This document shows positions 54,069-62,043 of a stretch of DNA of 64,000 bases, in pieces. A program made the translations under genes and the position numbers. The stretch covers positions 1 to 64,000 of the forward strand of contig JAFXVR010000027.1 of NCBI GenBank assembly GCA_017534885.1, given 5' to 3'. Each line of letters opens with the position of its first letter. Within the stretch, counting starts at the first letter, position 1. A model generated the notes under the pieces. That model made no database searches. It saw nothing but the letters and a program-made list of their open reading frames with translations, and was not told the DNA's origin. The DNA comes from Clostridia bacterium. GTDB taxonomy: Bacteria > Bacillota > Clostridia > Christensenellales > Aristaeellaceae.

Positions 54069-54088
54069 GAGGAGGTGTCCCGATGTAG
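54069..54088 (+). promoter_or_regulatory. AUG-UAG start-stop element in the prfC leader
   Basis: GAGGAGGT (54069-54076), an ideal ribosome site, is followed 7 nt later by ATG (54083-54085) and directly by TAG (54086-54088). The prfC start itself is 48 nt downstream with its own GGAGG. A ribosome initiating here would terminate at once, needing release factor 1, whose recycling is the job of the prfC product. Seen in sequence; the regulatory meaning is inference. Confidence 0.5.
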
Positions 54089-54136
54089 GGTTGGGGAGAG
54101 ACGAGGCAACGCAGGACTGAATTTGGAGGAAAGCAC

Positions 54137-55735
54137 ATGACCATACAAGCGAGCGCGCTGCACGAGCAGGTGGAAAAGCGGCGCACCTTTGCCATCATCT
54201 CCCACCCGGACGCGGGCAAAACCACCCTCACCGAAAAGCTGCTGCTCTACTCGGGCGCCATCCGCACCGCCGGCAGCGTGAAGGCGCGCAAGAGCGACCG
54301 CCACGCCCTGTCCGACTGGATGGACATCGAGAAGCAGCGCGGCATCTCCGTCACCTCATCCGCCATGCAGTTTGAGTTCGACGGCTATCACATCAACATT
54401 CTGGACACCCCCGGCCACCAGGACTTCTCCGAGGACACCTACCGGGTGCTGGTGGCGGCGGACGCGGCCGTCATGCTGCTGGACGCGGCCAAGGGCGTGG
54501 AGGCCCAGACCATCAAGCTGTTCAAGGTCTGCCGGATGCGGGGCATTCCCATCTTCACCTTTGTGAACAAAATGGACCGCGCCGCCAAGGATCCCTTCGC
54601 CCTGATGGAGGAGCTGGAGAACGTGCTGGGCATCCGCTCCTGCCCGGTGAACTGGCCCATCGGCGTGGACGGCGACTTCCAGGGCGTGTACCACCGGGAC
54701 ACCCGGATGGTGGAGCTCTACACCGGCGGCGAGCACGGCGCCAAGCAGGTTGAAAAGGTGGACATCGCGGTGGACGACCCCCTGCTGCATCAGGCGCTGA
54801 AGGAGAGCTACATCGAGCGGCTGGAGCAGGAAATCGAGCTGCTGGACGTGGCGGGCGACGCCTTTGACCTGGACGCGGTGCGCCGGGGCGAGCTGACGCC
54901 CATGTTCTTCGGCTCAGCGGTGACCAATTTCGGCGTGGAGCCCTTCTTAGAGCGCTTCCTGCGCTACACGCCCCCGCCCCTGCCGCGCCTCAGCGACCAG
55001 GGCGAGATCGGCCCGGAGGAGCCCTATTTCTCCGGCTTCATCTTCAAGATTCAGGCGAACATGAACCCCGCTCATCGGGACCGTCTGGCCTTCATGCGCG
55101 TCGTCAGCGGCGCCTTTGAAAAGGGCATGGAGGTCTGGCATTCCTCCTCGGGCAAGCAGGTGGCCCTCAAGCAGCCCCAGCAGTTCATGGCGGACGAGCG
55201 CGAGGCCGTGCAGGAGGCCTTCGCGGGGGACATCATCGGCCTCTTTGACCCCGGCATCTACCGCCTGGGCGACACCCTCTCCGCCGGACCGCACTTCCAC
55301 TATGAAAACATCCCCGTCTTCGCGCCGGAGTTCTTCAACCGGGTGCGTCCCCGGGACTCCATGAAGCGCAAGCAGTTCCAGAAGGGCATCACCCAGCTGG
55401 CCGAGGAGGGCGCCATCCAGACCTTCCTGCGTACGGAAACGGGCCGGGAGGAGTTCATGGTGGGCGTCGTGGGCGTGCTGCAGTTTGAGGTGCTGGAGCA
55501 CCGGCTGCGCACCGAGTATCAGGCTGAAATCGTGATGGAGCCCATGCCCTTCCACTATGTGCGCTGGGTGGTGAAAACCCCCAGGCCCGTGGAAGACCTG
55601 AAGCTCACCTCCACCTCCGGCCGCGCCCAGGATTCCCACGGCCGCCCCGTGCTGCTGTTTGAGAACGAGTGGAGCATCCGCCTGGCCGGGGAGAACAATC
55701 CCGGTCTGGAGCTGACCGACACGGCGACAAGATAA
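54137..55735 (+). CDS. prfC: Peptide chain release factor 3
   Basis: 532 residues, normal for RF3. The GTPase domain has ISHPDAGKTT (G1, about 20-29), the switch II DTPGHQDFSEDTYR (about 92-105) and NKMDRAAKDP (G4, about 147-156). Domain II and the RF3 C-terminal domain follow, with FMADEREAVQEAFAGDIIGLF and RKQFQKGITQLAEEGAIQ-type motifs (written KRKQFQKGITQL here). RF3 removes RF1/RF2 from the ribosome after termination. The ATG follows TTTGGAGGAAAGCAC. typA begins 38 bp downstream. Confidence 0.96.
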   Translation: MTIQASALHEQVEKRRTFAIISHPDAGKTTLTEKLLLYSGAIRTAGSVKARKSDRHALSDWMDIEKQRGISVTSSAMQFEFDGYHINILDTPGHQDFSEDTYRVLVAADAAVMLLDAAKGVEAQTIKLFKVCRMRGIPIFTFVNKMDRAAKDPFALMEELENVLGIRSCPVNWPIGVDGDFQGVYHRDTRMVELYTGGEHGAKQVEKVDIAVDDPLLHQALKESYIERLEQEIELLDVAGDAFDLDAVRRGELTPMFFGSAVTNFGVEPFLERFLRYTPPPLPRLSDQGEIGPEEPYFSGFIFKIQANMNPAHRDRLAFMRVVSGAFEKGMEVWHSSSGKQVALKQPQQFMADEREAVQEAFAGDIIGLFDPGIYRLGDTLSAGPHFHYENIPVFAPEFFNRVRPRDSMKRKQFQKGITQLAEEGAIQTFLRTETGREEFMVGVVGVLQFEVLEHRLRTEYQAEIVMEPMPFHYVRWVVKTPRPVEDLKLTSTSGRAQDSHGRPVLLFENEWSIRLAGENNPGLELTDTATR

Positions 55736-55773
55736 GCAGCCCTTGCCAAGAGTTTGAAAGAAGGTTTTATCTG

Positions 55774-57594
55774 ATGCAGCGGGAAGACATCCGCAATATC
55801 GCCATTATCGCCCACGTGGACCACGGCAAGACCACCCTGGTGGACCAGATGCTCAAGCAGGGCGGCGTGTACCACGAGAACCAGCAGACCGTCGACCGGG
55901 TGATGGACTCGGGCGACATCGAGCGGGAGCGCGGCATCACCATCCTGGCCAAGAACACCGCCGTGCACTACATGGGGCACAAGATCAACATTGTGGACAC
56001 CCCCGGCCACGCCGACTTCGGCGGCGAGGTGGAGCGGGTGCTCAAGATGGTGGACGGCGTGCTGCTGCTGGTGGACTCCTTTGAAGGCCCCATGCCCCAG
56101 ACCCGCTTTGTGCTGCGCAAGGCCCTGGAGCTGAAGCTGCGGGTGCTCATCGTCATCAACAAGATCGACCGCCCCGACGCCCGCTGCGACGAGGTGGTGG
56201 ACGAGATCATGGATCTGCTCATCGACCTGGAGGCCGACGAGAGCATCCTGGACAATCCCATCCTCTACGTCTCGGCCCGCCAGGGCACGGCCACGCTGAA
56301 CCTGGAGGAGCCCGGCACCGACCTGCGCCCGCTCTTCGACGCCATCCTGAAGTACATCCCCGCCCCCGAGGGCGAGGCGGAAGGCCCGGCCCAGGTGCTC
56401 ATCTCCACCATCGACTATTCCGATTACGTCGGCCGCATCGGCGTGGGGCGCATCAGCCGCGGCACTTTCCGCGAGGGCATGCAGGTGGTGCACACCAACC
56501 TGGAAACCGGCGTCACCAGCCCCCAGTGGCGGCTTTCCGGCCTGTACCAGTACGACGGGCTGAAGCGCGTCCAGGCCAGGGAAGTCTCCATGGGCGATAT
56601 CGTGGCCATGTCCGGCATGGAGGACATCTCCATCGGCGACACGGTCTGCGACCCGGGCTGCATCGAGGGTCTGCCCTTTGTGAAGATCTCCGAGCCCACC
56701 GTCACCATGACCTTCTCCGTCAACGATTCTCCCTTCGCGGGCCGGGAGGGCACTTATGTCACCTCCCGCCACCTGCGGGCGAGGCTCATGCGCGAGCTGC
56801 AGACCGACGTCAGCCTGCGCGTCAACGAAACCGAGACCACCGACGCCTTTGAGGTCTGCGGCCGCGGCGAGCTCCACCTGTCCATCCTCATCGAGAACAT
56901 GCGCCGCCAGGGCTATGAGTTCGCCGTCAGCAAGCCCCGGGTCATCTTCAAGACCGTCAACGGCGTGAAGTGCGAGCCCATCGAGCGTCTGGTGGTGGAC
57001 ACGCCCCAGGCCACAGCCGGCGCGGTCATCGAGAAGATCGGCCGCCGCCGGGGCGAGCTGGTGCACATGTCCGGCGCCGACCGCACCCGTCTGGAATTCC
57101 TCGTGCCCTCCCGCGGCCTCTTCGGCTACCGCTCCGAGTTCATGACCGACACCCGGGGCGAGGGCATCATGTCCTCTGTGTTTGAGTGCTACCAGCCCGT
57201 CAAGGGCGATATCCCCCACCGCAATGTGGGCGCGCTGGTGGCCCACGAGGCCGGCATCTCCAACTCCTACGGCCTCTTCTACGCCCAGGAGCGCGGCACC
57301 CTCTTCATCGGCGTGGGCGTGGAGGTCTACGAGGGCATGGTGGTGGGCCAGAACGCCCGCCCCGGCGACCTGGTGGTCAACGTGTGCAAGGCCAAGCACG
57401 TCACCAACATGCGCAACGCCTCCGCCTCCGAGGACAGCCTCCGCCTGGTCTCCATCCACCCCCTTTCCCTGGAGGAGTGCCTGGAGTTCATCGACGACGA
57501 CGAGCTTCTGGAGGTCACCCCCCAGAACCTGCGCATGCGCAAGCGGATCCTCTCCGCAGGCGACCGGAGCAGGGCGTGGCGGAATCAGAAGTAA
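55774..57594 (+). CDS. typA: Translational GTPase TypA/BipA
   Basis: 606 residues from [12 protein letters not shown]; the longer reading from 55669 runs into prfC. G1 is AHVDHGKTT, switch [13 protein letters not shown], switch [18 protein letters not shown] and G4 NKIDRPDA. Domain III/V and the TypA-specific C-terminal part include [39 protein letters not shown] and the late [16 protein letters not shown]. TypA assists ribosome assembly and stress adaptation. AAGG lies about 10 nt upstream, a modest site; it shares the prfC promoter. Confidence 0.96.
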   Translation: MQREDIRNIAIIAHVDHGKTTLVDQMLKQGGVYHENQQTVDRVMDSGDIERERGITILAKNTAVHYMGHKINIVDTPGHADFGGEVERVLKMVDGVLLLVDSFEGPMPQTRFVLRKALELKLRVLIVINKIDRPDARCDEVVDEIMDLLIDLEADESILDNPILYVSARQGTATLNLEEPGTDLRPLFDAILKYIPAPEGEAEGPAQVLISTIDYSDYVGRIGVGRISRGTFREGMQVVHTNLETGVTSPQWRLSGLYQYDGLKRVQAREVSMGDIVAMSGMEDISIGDTVCDPGCIEGLPFVKISEPTVTMTFSVNDSPFAGREGTYVTSRHLRARLMRELQTDVSLRVNETETTDAFEVCGRGELHLSILIENMRRQGYEFAVSKPRVIFKTVNGVKCEPIERLVVDTPQATAGAVIEKIGRRRGELVHMSGADRTRLEFLVPSRGLFGYRSEFMTDTRGEGIMSSVFECYQPVKGDIPHRNVGALVAHEAGISNSYGLFYAQERGTLFIGVGVEVYEGMVVGQNARPGDLVVNVCKAKHVTNMRNASASEDSLRLVSIHPLSLEECLEFIDDDELLEVTPQNLRMRKRILSAGDRSRAWRNQK

Positions 57595-57607
57595 TGGGAG
57601 CTGCTGC

Positions 57608-57696
57608 TGGGGGAAGGGGGCGGAACCTTCTCTGAAGAGAAGGATTCCTCCCCCTTCCCCCAGACCCCTATCCTCCTCTTCCAAGAGACTTTCTGA
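57608..57696. repeat. Dispersed hairpin relative downstream of typA
   Basis: A stem formed by CTGGGGGAAGGGGG and CCCCCTTCCCCCAG (57608-57663) encloses CCTTCTC/GAGAAGG. The following CCTCTTCCAAGAGACTTTCTG matches the sequence after the partial copy at 31861-31900 and resembles TTCAAAAGACTTTTAT of the MITE-like copies. It lacks the terminal inverted repeats. It lies just after the typA stop. Confidence 0.72.
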
Positions 57697-57705
57697 AGGA
57701 GATCA

Positions 57706-57738
57706 AAAAGAGCCGGGCTGCTTGGGCCGGGCTCTTTT
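57706..57738. terminator. Bidirectional terminator between typA and the YunG-like gene
   Basis: AAAAGAGCC pairs with GGGCTCTTTT around a short loop, with T runs reading out on both strands. It lies between the convergent typA and YunG-type genes, just past the repeat hairpin. Confidence 0.82.
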
Positions 57739-57749
57739 CCTTTTGCTTT

Positions 57750-58184
57750 TTACTGCTCTTCCAGTTTTCCCCTCAGCTTCTCCTTCAGCAGCTCATACCT
57801 CTTTCTCTTTTCTTCCTTCGCGAAATGCTTCTCCCGGGACTGCTCGGGGCAGCTTTCGTAATTCAGCTTCTGTTCTCCGAACTGCTCGCTGGTCAGGTCA
57901 AACACATGGCCGTCCACCGCGTTAAAGCAGTGGACATTGCCGTCCCCCAGGGGCACGCCGTAAACCTTTCCGCCAAAGATGTCCTGGCAGAGGAAGGCGG
58001 TGATGGAGCACTGTCCCCAGGTGGGGTTGTCCGGCGTCCATTCATCGCGCATCCGGGGCGCGCAGGTGTCGGCGCACCAGAGGGTTTTCAGCAGGTCATA
58101 CAGATCACAGGGCGTATCAAGGCCCGGCCAGTCCCCGTTCACGGGCGGCACATCGGCCTGCTCCCAGCCATGAAAATGATACAT
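57750..58184 (-). CDS. YunG-like protein
   Basis: 144 residues from the ATG of MYHFHGW, which follows AAAAGGAGAG; the upstream reading from 58256 starts inside the promoter. The family core is PTWGQCSITAFLCQDIFGGKV (with CQD instead of the more common VQD), then NVHCFN and DLTSEQF. YunG proteins are small, uncharacterised, with a Cys-His arrangement reminiscent of a papain-like fold; activity is not established. The C-terminus is a basic coiled helix (KEEKRKRYELLKEKLRG). Confidence 0.8.
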   Translation of the reverse strand: MYHFHGWEQADVPPVNGDWPGLDTPCDLYDLLKTLWCADTCAPRMRDEWTPDNPTWGQCSITAFLCQDIFGGKVYGVPLGDGNVHCFNAVDGHVFDLTSEQFGEQKLNYESCPEQSREKHFAKEEKRKRYELLKEKLRGKLEEQ

Positions 58185-58227
58185 GTGCTTTCTCTCCTTT
58201 TGCGGCGCTGCTTGCGGGTTCAGCCCC

Positions 58228-58256
58228 ATGATAGCCGATTTCCTCCGCGGTGTCAA
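58228..58256 (-). promoter_or_regulatory. Promoter of the YunG-like gene
   Basis: On the minus strand, TTGACA (58251-58256), 17 bp, TATCAT (58228-58233), about 45 nt before the ATG. It lies back to back with the M16C promoter, 7 bp between the -35 boxes. Confidence 0.78.
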
Positions 58257-58263
58257 ACCCCCG

Positions 58264-58292
58264 TTGACCGCCCCGCCGCCTCATGATATACT
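58264..58292 (+). promoter_or_regulatory. Promoter of the M16C peptidase gene
   Basis: TTGACC (58264-58269), 17 bp, TATACT (58287-58292), about 40 nt before the ATG at 58331, which has AAAGGAG upstream. Confidence 0.78.
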
Positions 58293-58330
58293 CTCTCCGT
58301 CCGAAATCCATCAACTGAAAGGAGAACCCC

Positions 58331-61204
58331 ATGCAGCTGCACGACATCCTTCACCATTTTGAGGTCACCGCCATCCAGCCCGTGCCCGAGGAGGGCAGCG
58401 AGCTGATTTCCATGCGCCATGCGCCCACCGGGGCACGGCTGTACTGGATGCGCAACAGCGAGAAGAACAAGCTGTTTTCCATCGCCTTCAAGACCATCCC
58501 CTGGGACGACACCGGCGTCTTCCATATCTTAGAGCACTCGGTGCTGGGCGGCTCGAAGCGCTATCCGGTCAAGGAGCCCTTCCTGGAACTGCTGAAGAGC
58601 TCCCTGAACACCTTCCTCAACGCCATGACCTTCCCGGACAAGACCGTCTACCCCGTGTCCAGCCGCAACGACACGGACTTCATGAACCTGACCCGGGTGT
58701 ACCTGGACGCGGTCTTTGACCCGGCCATCTATTTCAACCCCAACATCTTCCGCCAGGAGGGCTGGCATGTGGAGTGCCGCTCCCCGGAGGATGAGCCCGT
58801 GTACAAGGGCGTGGTGTTCAACGAGATGAAAGGCGCGCTCTCGGACGTGGACAGCCGCGCCGCCCTGGAGCTTCAGCGGATGCTCTACCCGGACAGCTGC
58901 TACGGCTTTGAGTCCGGCGGCGACCCGGTGTCCATCCCCAATCTCACCTATGAGCGTTTCCTGGAAGCCCACCGCACCTTCTACCACCCCTCCAACGCCA
59001 TCATTTACCTGGACGGCGACCTGAACCTGGACGCGGTGCTGGCGCTGGTGGACGGCGAGTATCTCAGCCGCTACACCGCGTCTGATGCCGTGCACGAGAT
59101 CCCCTGGCAGCAGCCCGTGCCCTTCCAGCGTCGGGAGCGGGTGTACCCCGTGGCGGCGGAAGACGCCCTGGAGCACCGCACCCACATCGCCCTGGGCAAG
59201 GTGCTGGGCGCGTGGAACGAGCGGGAGAAGCTCATGGCGCTGGAGCTGCTGGGCGAGGTGCTGATGGGCAGCAACGACGCGCCCCTCAAGCGCGCCCTGC
59301 TGGACACCGGGCTGTGCCAGGACGCAGCGATGGAAGTGGAGGATTACCTGCTCCAGCCCTACGGCATGCTGCGCATCGTCAACACCGACGCCGAAAGCCG
59401 CGAAGCCCTGCTGAAGACCCTGCGGGAGACCGTCGGGGGGCTGGTGCGGGACGGCCTGAACCGGGACGACCTCAGCGCGGCCCTCGACCGGATGGAGTTC
59501 AGGGACAAGGAAGGCCGGGAGCCCCGGGGCCTCATCCGCAACTTCCGCCTGCTGTCCTCCGCCCTGCACGGGGGCGATCCCCTGATGTTCCTGGGCAGTG
59601 AGCAGGCCTACGCCTTCCTGCGGGCCCAGCTGGATACCCGCTACTATGAGGAGCTGCTGTCCTTCTGGCTGCTGGAGGAGGACGGCCAGGCGCTGCTGAC
59701 CCTCCTGCCCTCCCACACCGCTGAGGAGGAAGCCCGCAAAAACGAGGCGGACCGCCTGCACGCCCTGCGCGAGAGCTGGACGGAGGCGGAGCTGCAGCAG
59801 GTGATGCAGGAGAACGCGGCGCTGGACGCCTGGCAACAGTCCGCGGACACGCCGGAGCAGCTGGCCACCATGCCCGTCCTGCCCCTGAGCGAGGTCAGCC
59901 CCGAGCCCTTGCCCTGCTCCACCGAAGAAAAAGCCCTGCCCGGGGGACAGACGCTGCTGATGCATCCCTCCCGCCAGCAGGGCCTCGCCGCGGTCAGCCT
60001 GTACTTCTCCGTGGCGGACTGCACCGAGGATGAGATGATCGACCTGGACATCCTGTCCGGCCTCATGTCCAACCTGCCCACCGAAGGCCACACCGGCCCC
60101 GAGCTTCAGCGCCTGCTGCGCTCCCGGGTGGGCAGCCTGAATTTCTCCCTGACCTCTTACAGCCGCAAGGATCACCCGGAGGTCTGCCAGCCTTACTTCA
60201 TCGTGAGGACGAAATTCCTCACCCAGTATCAGGCGGAAGCCCTGGGTCTCGTGGGTGAGATCCTGACCGGCACCCTGCTGGACAATCCGGCCCTGATCCG
60301 GGAGCTGCTGCTGCAGTTCGACGAGGCGGCCCGCCAGTCCATCATCGGCCGGGGTACCACCTACGCCGTGACCCGGGCCATGGCGGGGCTTTCCGCTGAA
60401 ACCGCCTTCCAGGAGCTGGTCGGGGGCTATGAGAACTACCGCCGCCGCCACGCCCTGCTCCAGCGGGAGGATGGCCTGGAACAGCTGCTGCCCAGCCTGA
60501 AGCGGCTCGCTGAGCGCGTGTTCACCCGAGCCCGGCTGACGGCCTCCGTCACCGCGGCGGAAGCCCTCTCCCTCGACCCGCTGATGGCTCTCCTGCCCGA
60601 GGGCGCCGCGCCCGCGTCCCGGGAGATGGCCTGCCATCTGGACATTCCGGCGCTCCAGGGCATTGTGATTCCCGCCCCCGTGTCCTACAGCGGCTGGGCG
60701 CTGACCCGTCCGGCGGAGGACCTTCCCGCGTGGAAGGTGGCCTCCACCATCCTCTCCCTGGAATACCTGTGGAATGAGGTGCGGGTGAAGGGCGGCGCGT
60801 ATGGCGCGGGCGCGAATATCAACAGCCTTGGGCAGGCCTCCTTCTACTCCTACCGCGACCCGACGCCCTTCGCCACCCGCGGTGCCGACCAGGGCGCGGC
60901 GGCCTTCCTCCGGGGCTTCCTCTCCGGGCGGACGGAGCTGGAGCGCTATATCATCTCCACCATTTCCGGGGAGGAGCCGCTGATCTCCGATACCGACCTG
61001 AGCCCCGCCGCCGACGCCTGCTGGTTCCGCGGCATCACCGAGGAGAAGCGCCGGGAGGATCGCCGCAGGATGATCGCGGTGAAGCCCGCCGACCTGGCTC
61101 CCGTCTGCGAAGCCCTGACCGGCGCCGCCCGCTTCTGTACCGTCGGCGCGAAGGCCGCCTTGGCCCCCTTTGAGGCCGAGGGCATGGCGATGGAGTCGAT
61201 CTGA
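58331..61204 (+). CDS. M16C metallopeptidase (presequence-protease/insulinase type)
   Basis: 957 residues, the size of single-chain M16C enzymes with two halves closing around a chamber. The inverted zinc motif is HILEH (65-69) with the distal Glu in NEMKGALSDV (near 165). PFLELLKSSLNTFLNAMT and FPDKTVYPVSSRN follow the zinc motif, as in PreP-like members. The second half includes VKGGAYGAGANIN (near 820), a substrate-end motif. There is no signal peptide, so it should act in the cytoplasm on small unfolded peptides. It ends 1 bp before a convergent gene with no terminator between. Confidence 0.94.
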   Translation: MQLHDILHHFEVTAIQPVPEEGSELISMRHAPTGARLYWMRNSEKNKLFSIAFKTIPWDDTGVFHILEHSVLGGSKRYPVKEPFLELLKSSLNTFLNAMTFPDKTVYPVSSRNDTDFMNLTRVYLDAVFDPAIYFNPNIFRQEGWHVECRSPEDEPVYKGVVFNEMKGALSDVDSRAALELQRMLYPDSCYGFESGGDPVSIPNLTYERFLEAHRTFYHPSNAIIYLDGDLNLDAVLALVDGEYLSRYTASDAVHEIPWQQPVPFQRRERVYPVAAEDALEHRTHIALGKVLGAWNEREKLMALELLGEVLMGSNDAPLKRALLDTGLCQDAAMEVEDYLLQPYGMLRIVNTDAESREALLKTLRETVGGLVRDGLNRDDLSAALDRMEFRDKEGREPRGLIRNFRLLSSALHGGDPLMFLGSEQAYAFLRAQLDTRYYEELLSFWLLEEDGQALLTLLPSHTAEEEARKNEADRLHALRESWTEAELQQVMQENAALDAWQQSADTPEQLATMPVLPLSEVSPEPLPCSTEEKALPGGQTLLMHPSRQQGLAAVSLYFSVADCTEDEMIDLDILSGLMSNLPTEGHTGPELQRLLRSRVGSLNFSLTSYSRKDHPEVCQPYFIVRTKFLTQYQAEALGLVGEILTGTLLDNPALIRELLLQFDEAARQSIIGRGTTYAVTRAMAGLSAETAFQELVGGYENYRRRHALLQREDGLEQLLPSLKRLAERVFTRARLTASVTAAEALSLDPLMALLPEGAAPASREMACHLDIPALQGIVIPAPVSYSGWALTRPAEDLPAWKVASTILSLEYLWNEVRVKGGAYGAGANINSLGQASFYSYRDPTPFATRGADQGAAAFLRGFLSGRTELERYIISTISGEEPLISDTDLSPAADACWFRGITEEKRREDRRRMIAVKPADLAPVCEALTGAARFCTVGAKAALAPFEAEGMAMESI

Positions 61205-61205
61205 C

Positions 61206-61952
61206 TTACCTCTTGATCACCGTACAGTCCTTCACAAACTCCCCAAAGCGTTCCAGGAAGTCCCGGTACTCGGCCTCCTCGGTGATCCACACGATGACCC
61301 ACGCCTTTTCAATGCCGAGGTTTTCATAGGCCTGATGGCGGTGGTTGCCATCGTTCAGCTCAAAGCCGCCGTCCACGTAGTGCACCATCAGCGGCGGCAG
61401 GTCAGCCCCGTCCCGGATGGCCTTCTCCAGCTGCGCCACGTGCTGGGCGAACCAGTCCCTGTCGATGCGGTACTTCATGCCCTCCTCCGGGCCGGCGCAG
61501 CGGTGGAACAGGCTGAGCGGCATCAGGGCCGGGCTGAAGTAATAGCGGTCGAAGAGCTTCAGCCCGTCCGAAAAGGGAATGTTCCGGCCGTCCTCATTGA
61601 GGTACAGGTGAATCCATGTGTCCAGCTTGCCCGCCTCCGCGTAGGCCTTGGCGGAGGTCAGCGTGTCGCTGTAGCGCAGCATGGCGGTCTCCTTTCTGCT
61701 GTAGACAATGCGCCTGATGGTATCGTAGGACAGAGCGTAGTCCCCGGCCAGCGCTTCCATGCTCCGGCCCCGGGTGAAGGCCTCCCGAATGGCGGCGTTC
61801 CGTTCCCGGATATACTGCTGATATCCGGAGGATTCGCCCCAGCCCTTCTTCTCCTGCCTGGCCGGCACATAGATCGTTTCCCCGGACACATAGCGCTGAA
61901 TCTGCTTCAGCAGGTTTTCCGGAAAGATATCCTGCGCGTTCCGGTACTTCAT
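61206..61952 (-). CDS. CD3324-like HTH protein fused to a ParB/sulfiredoxin-like domain
   Basis: 248 residues. The N-terminal 85 (NAQDIFPENLLKQIQRYVSG, VPARQEKKGWGE, then SMEALAGDYALSYDTIRRI) resemble the small CD3324/Mor-type helix-turn-helix proteins of Clostridia. After a linker, residues about 170-240 (LPPLMVHYVDGGFELNDGNH, RHQAYENLGIEKAWVIVW) carry the NDGNHR motif of ParB-N/sulfiredoxin-like folds. This fusion is unusual. Possible roles are DNA-binding with nucleotide-dependent control; neither is proven. The ATG follows GGGGGGACGGAGCC. Confidence 0.7.
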   Translation of the reverse strand: MKYRNAQDIFPENLLKQIQRYVSGETIYVPARQEKKGWGESSGYQQYIRERNAAIREAFTRGRSMEALAGDYALSYDTIRRIVYSRKETAMLRYSDTLTSAKAYAEAGKLDTWIHLYLNEDGRNIPFSDGLKLFDRYYFSPALMPLSLFHRCAGPEEGMKYRIDRDWFAQHVAQLEKAIRDGADLPPLMVHYVDGGFELNDGNHRHQAYENLGIEKAWVIVWITEEAEYRDFLERFGEFVKDCTVIKR

Positions 61953-62043
61953 GGCTCCGTCCCCCCTTCACGCAGGATCATAAACCATCCGGGGCGAAAG
62001 GAAAAGACCGTGTTTGACTGTAAGTGTTTTTGACACTGCCTCC

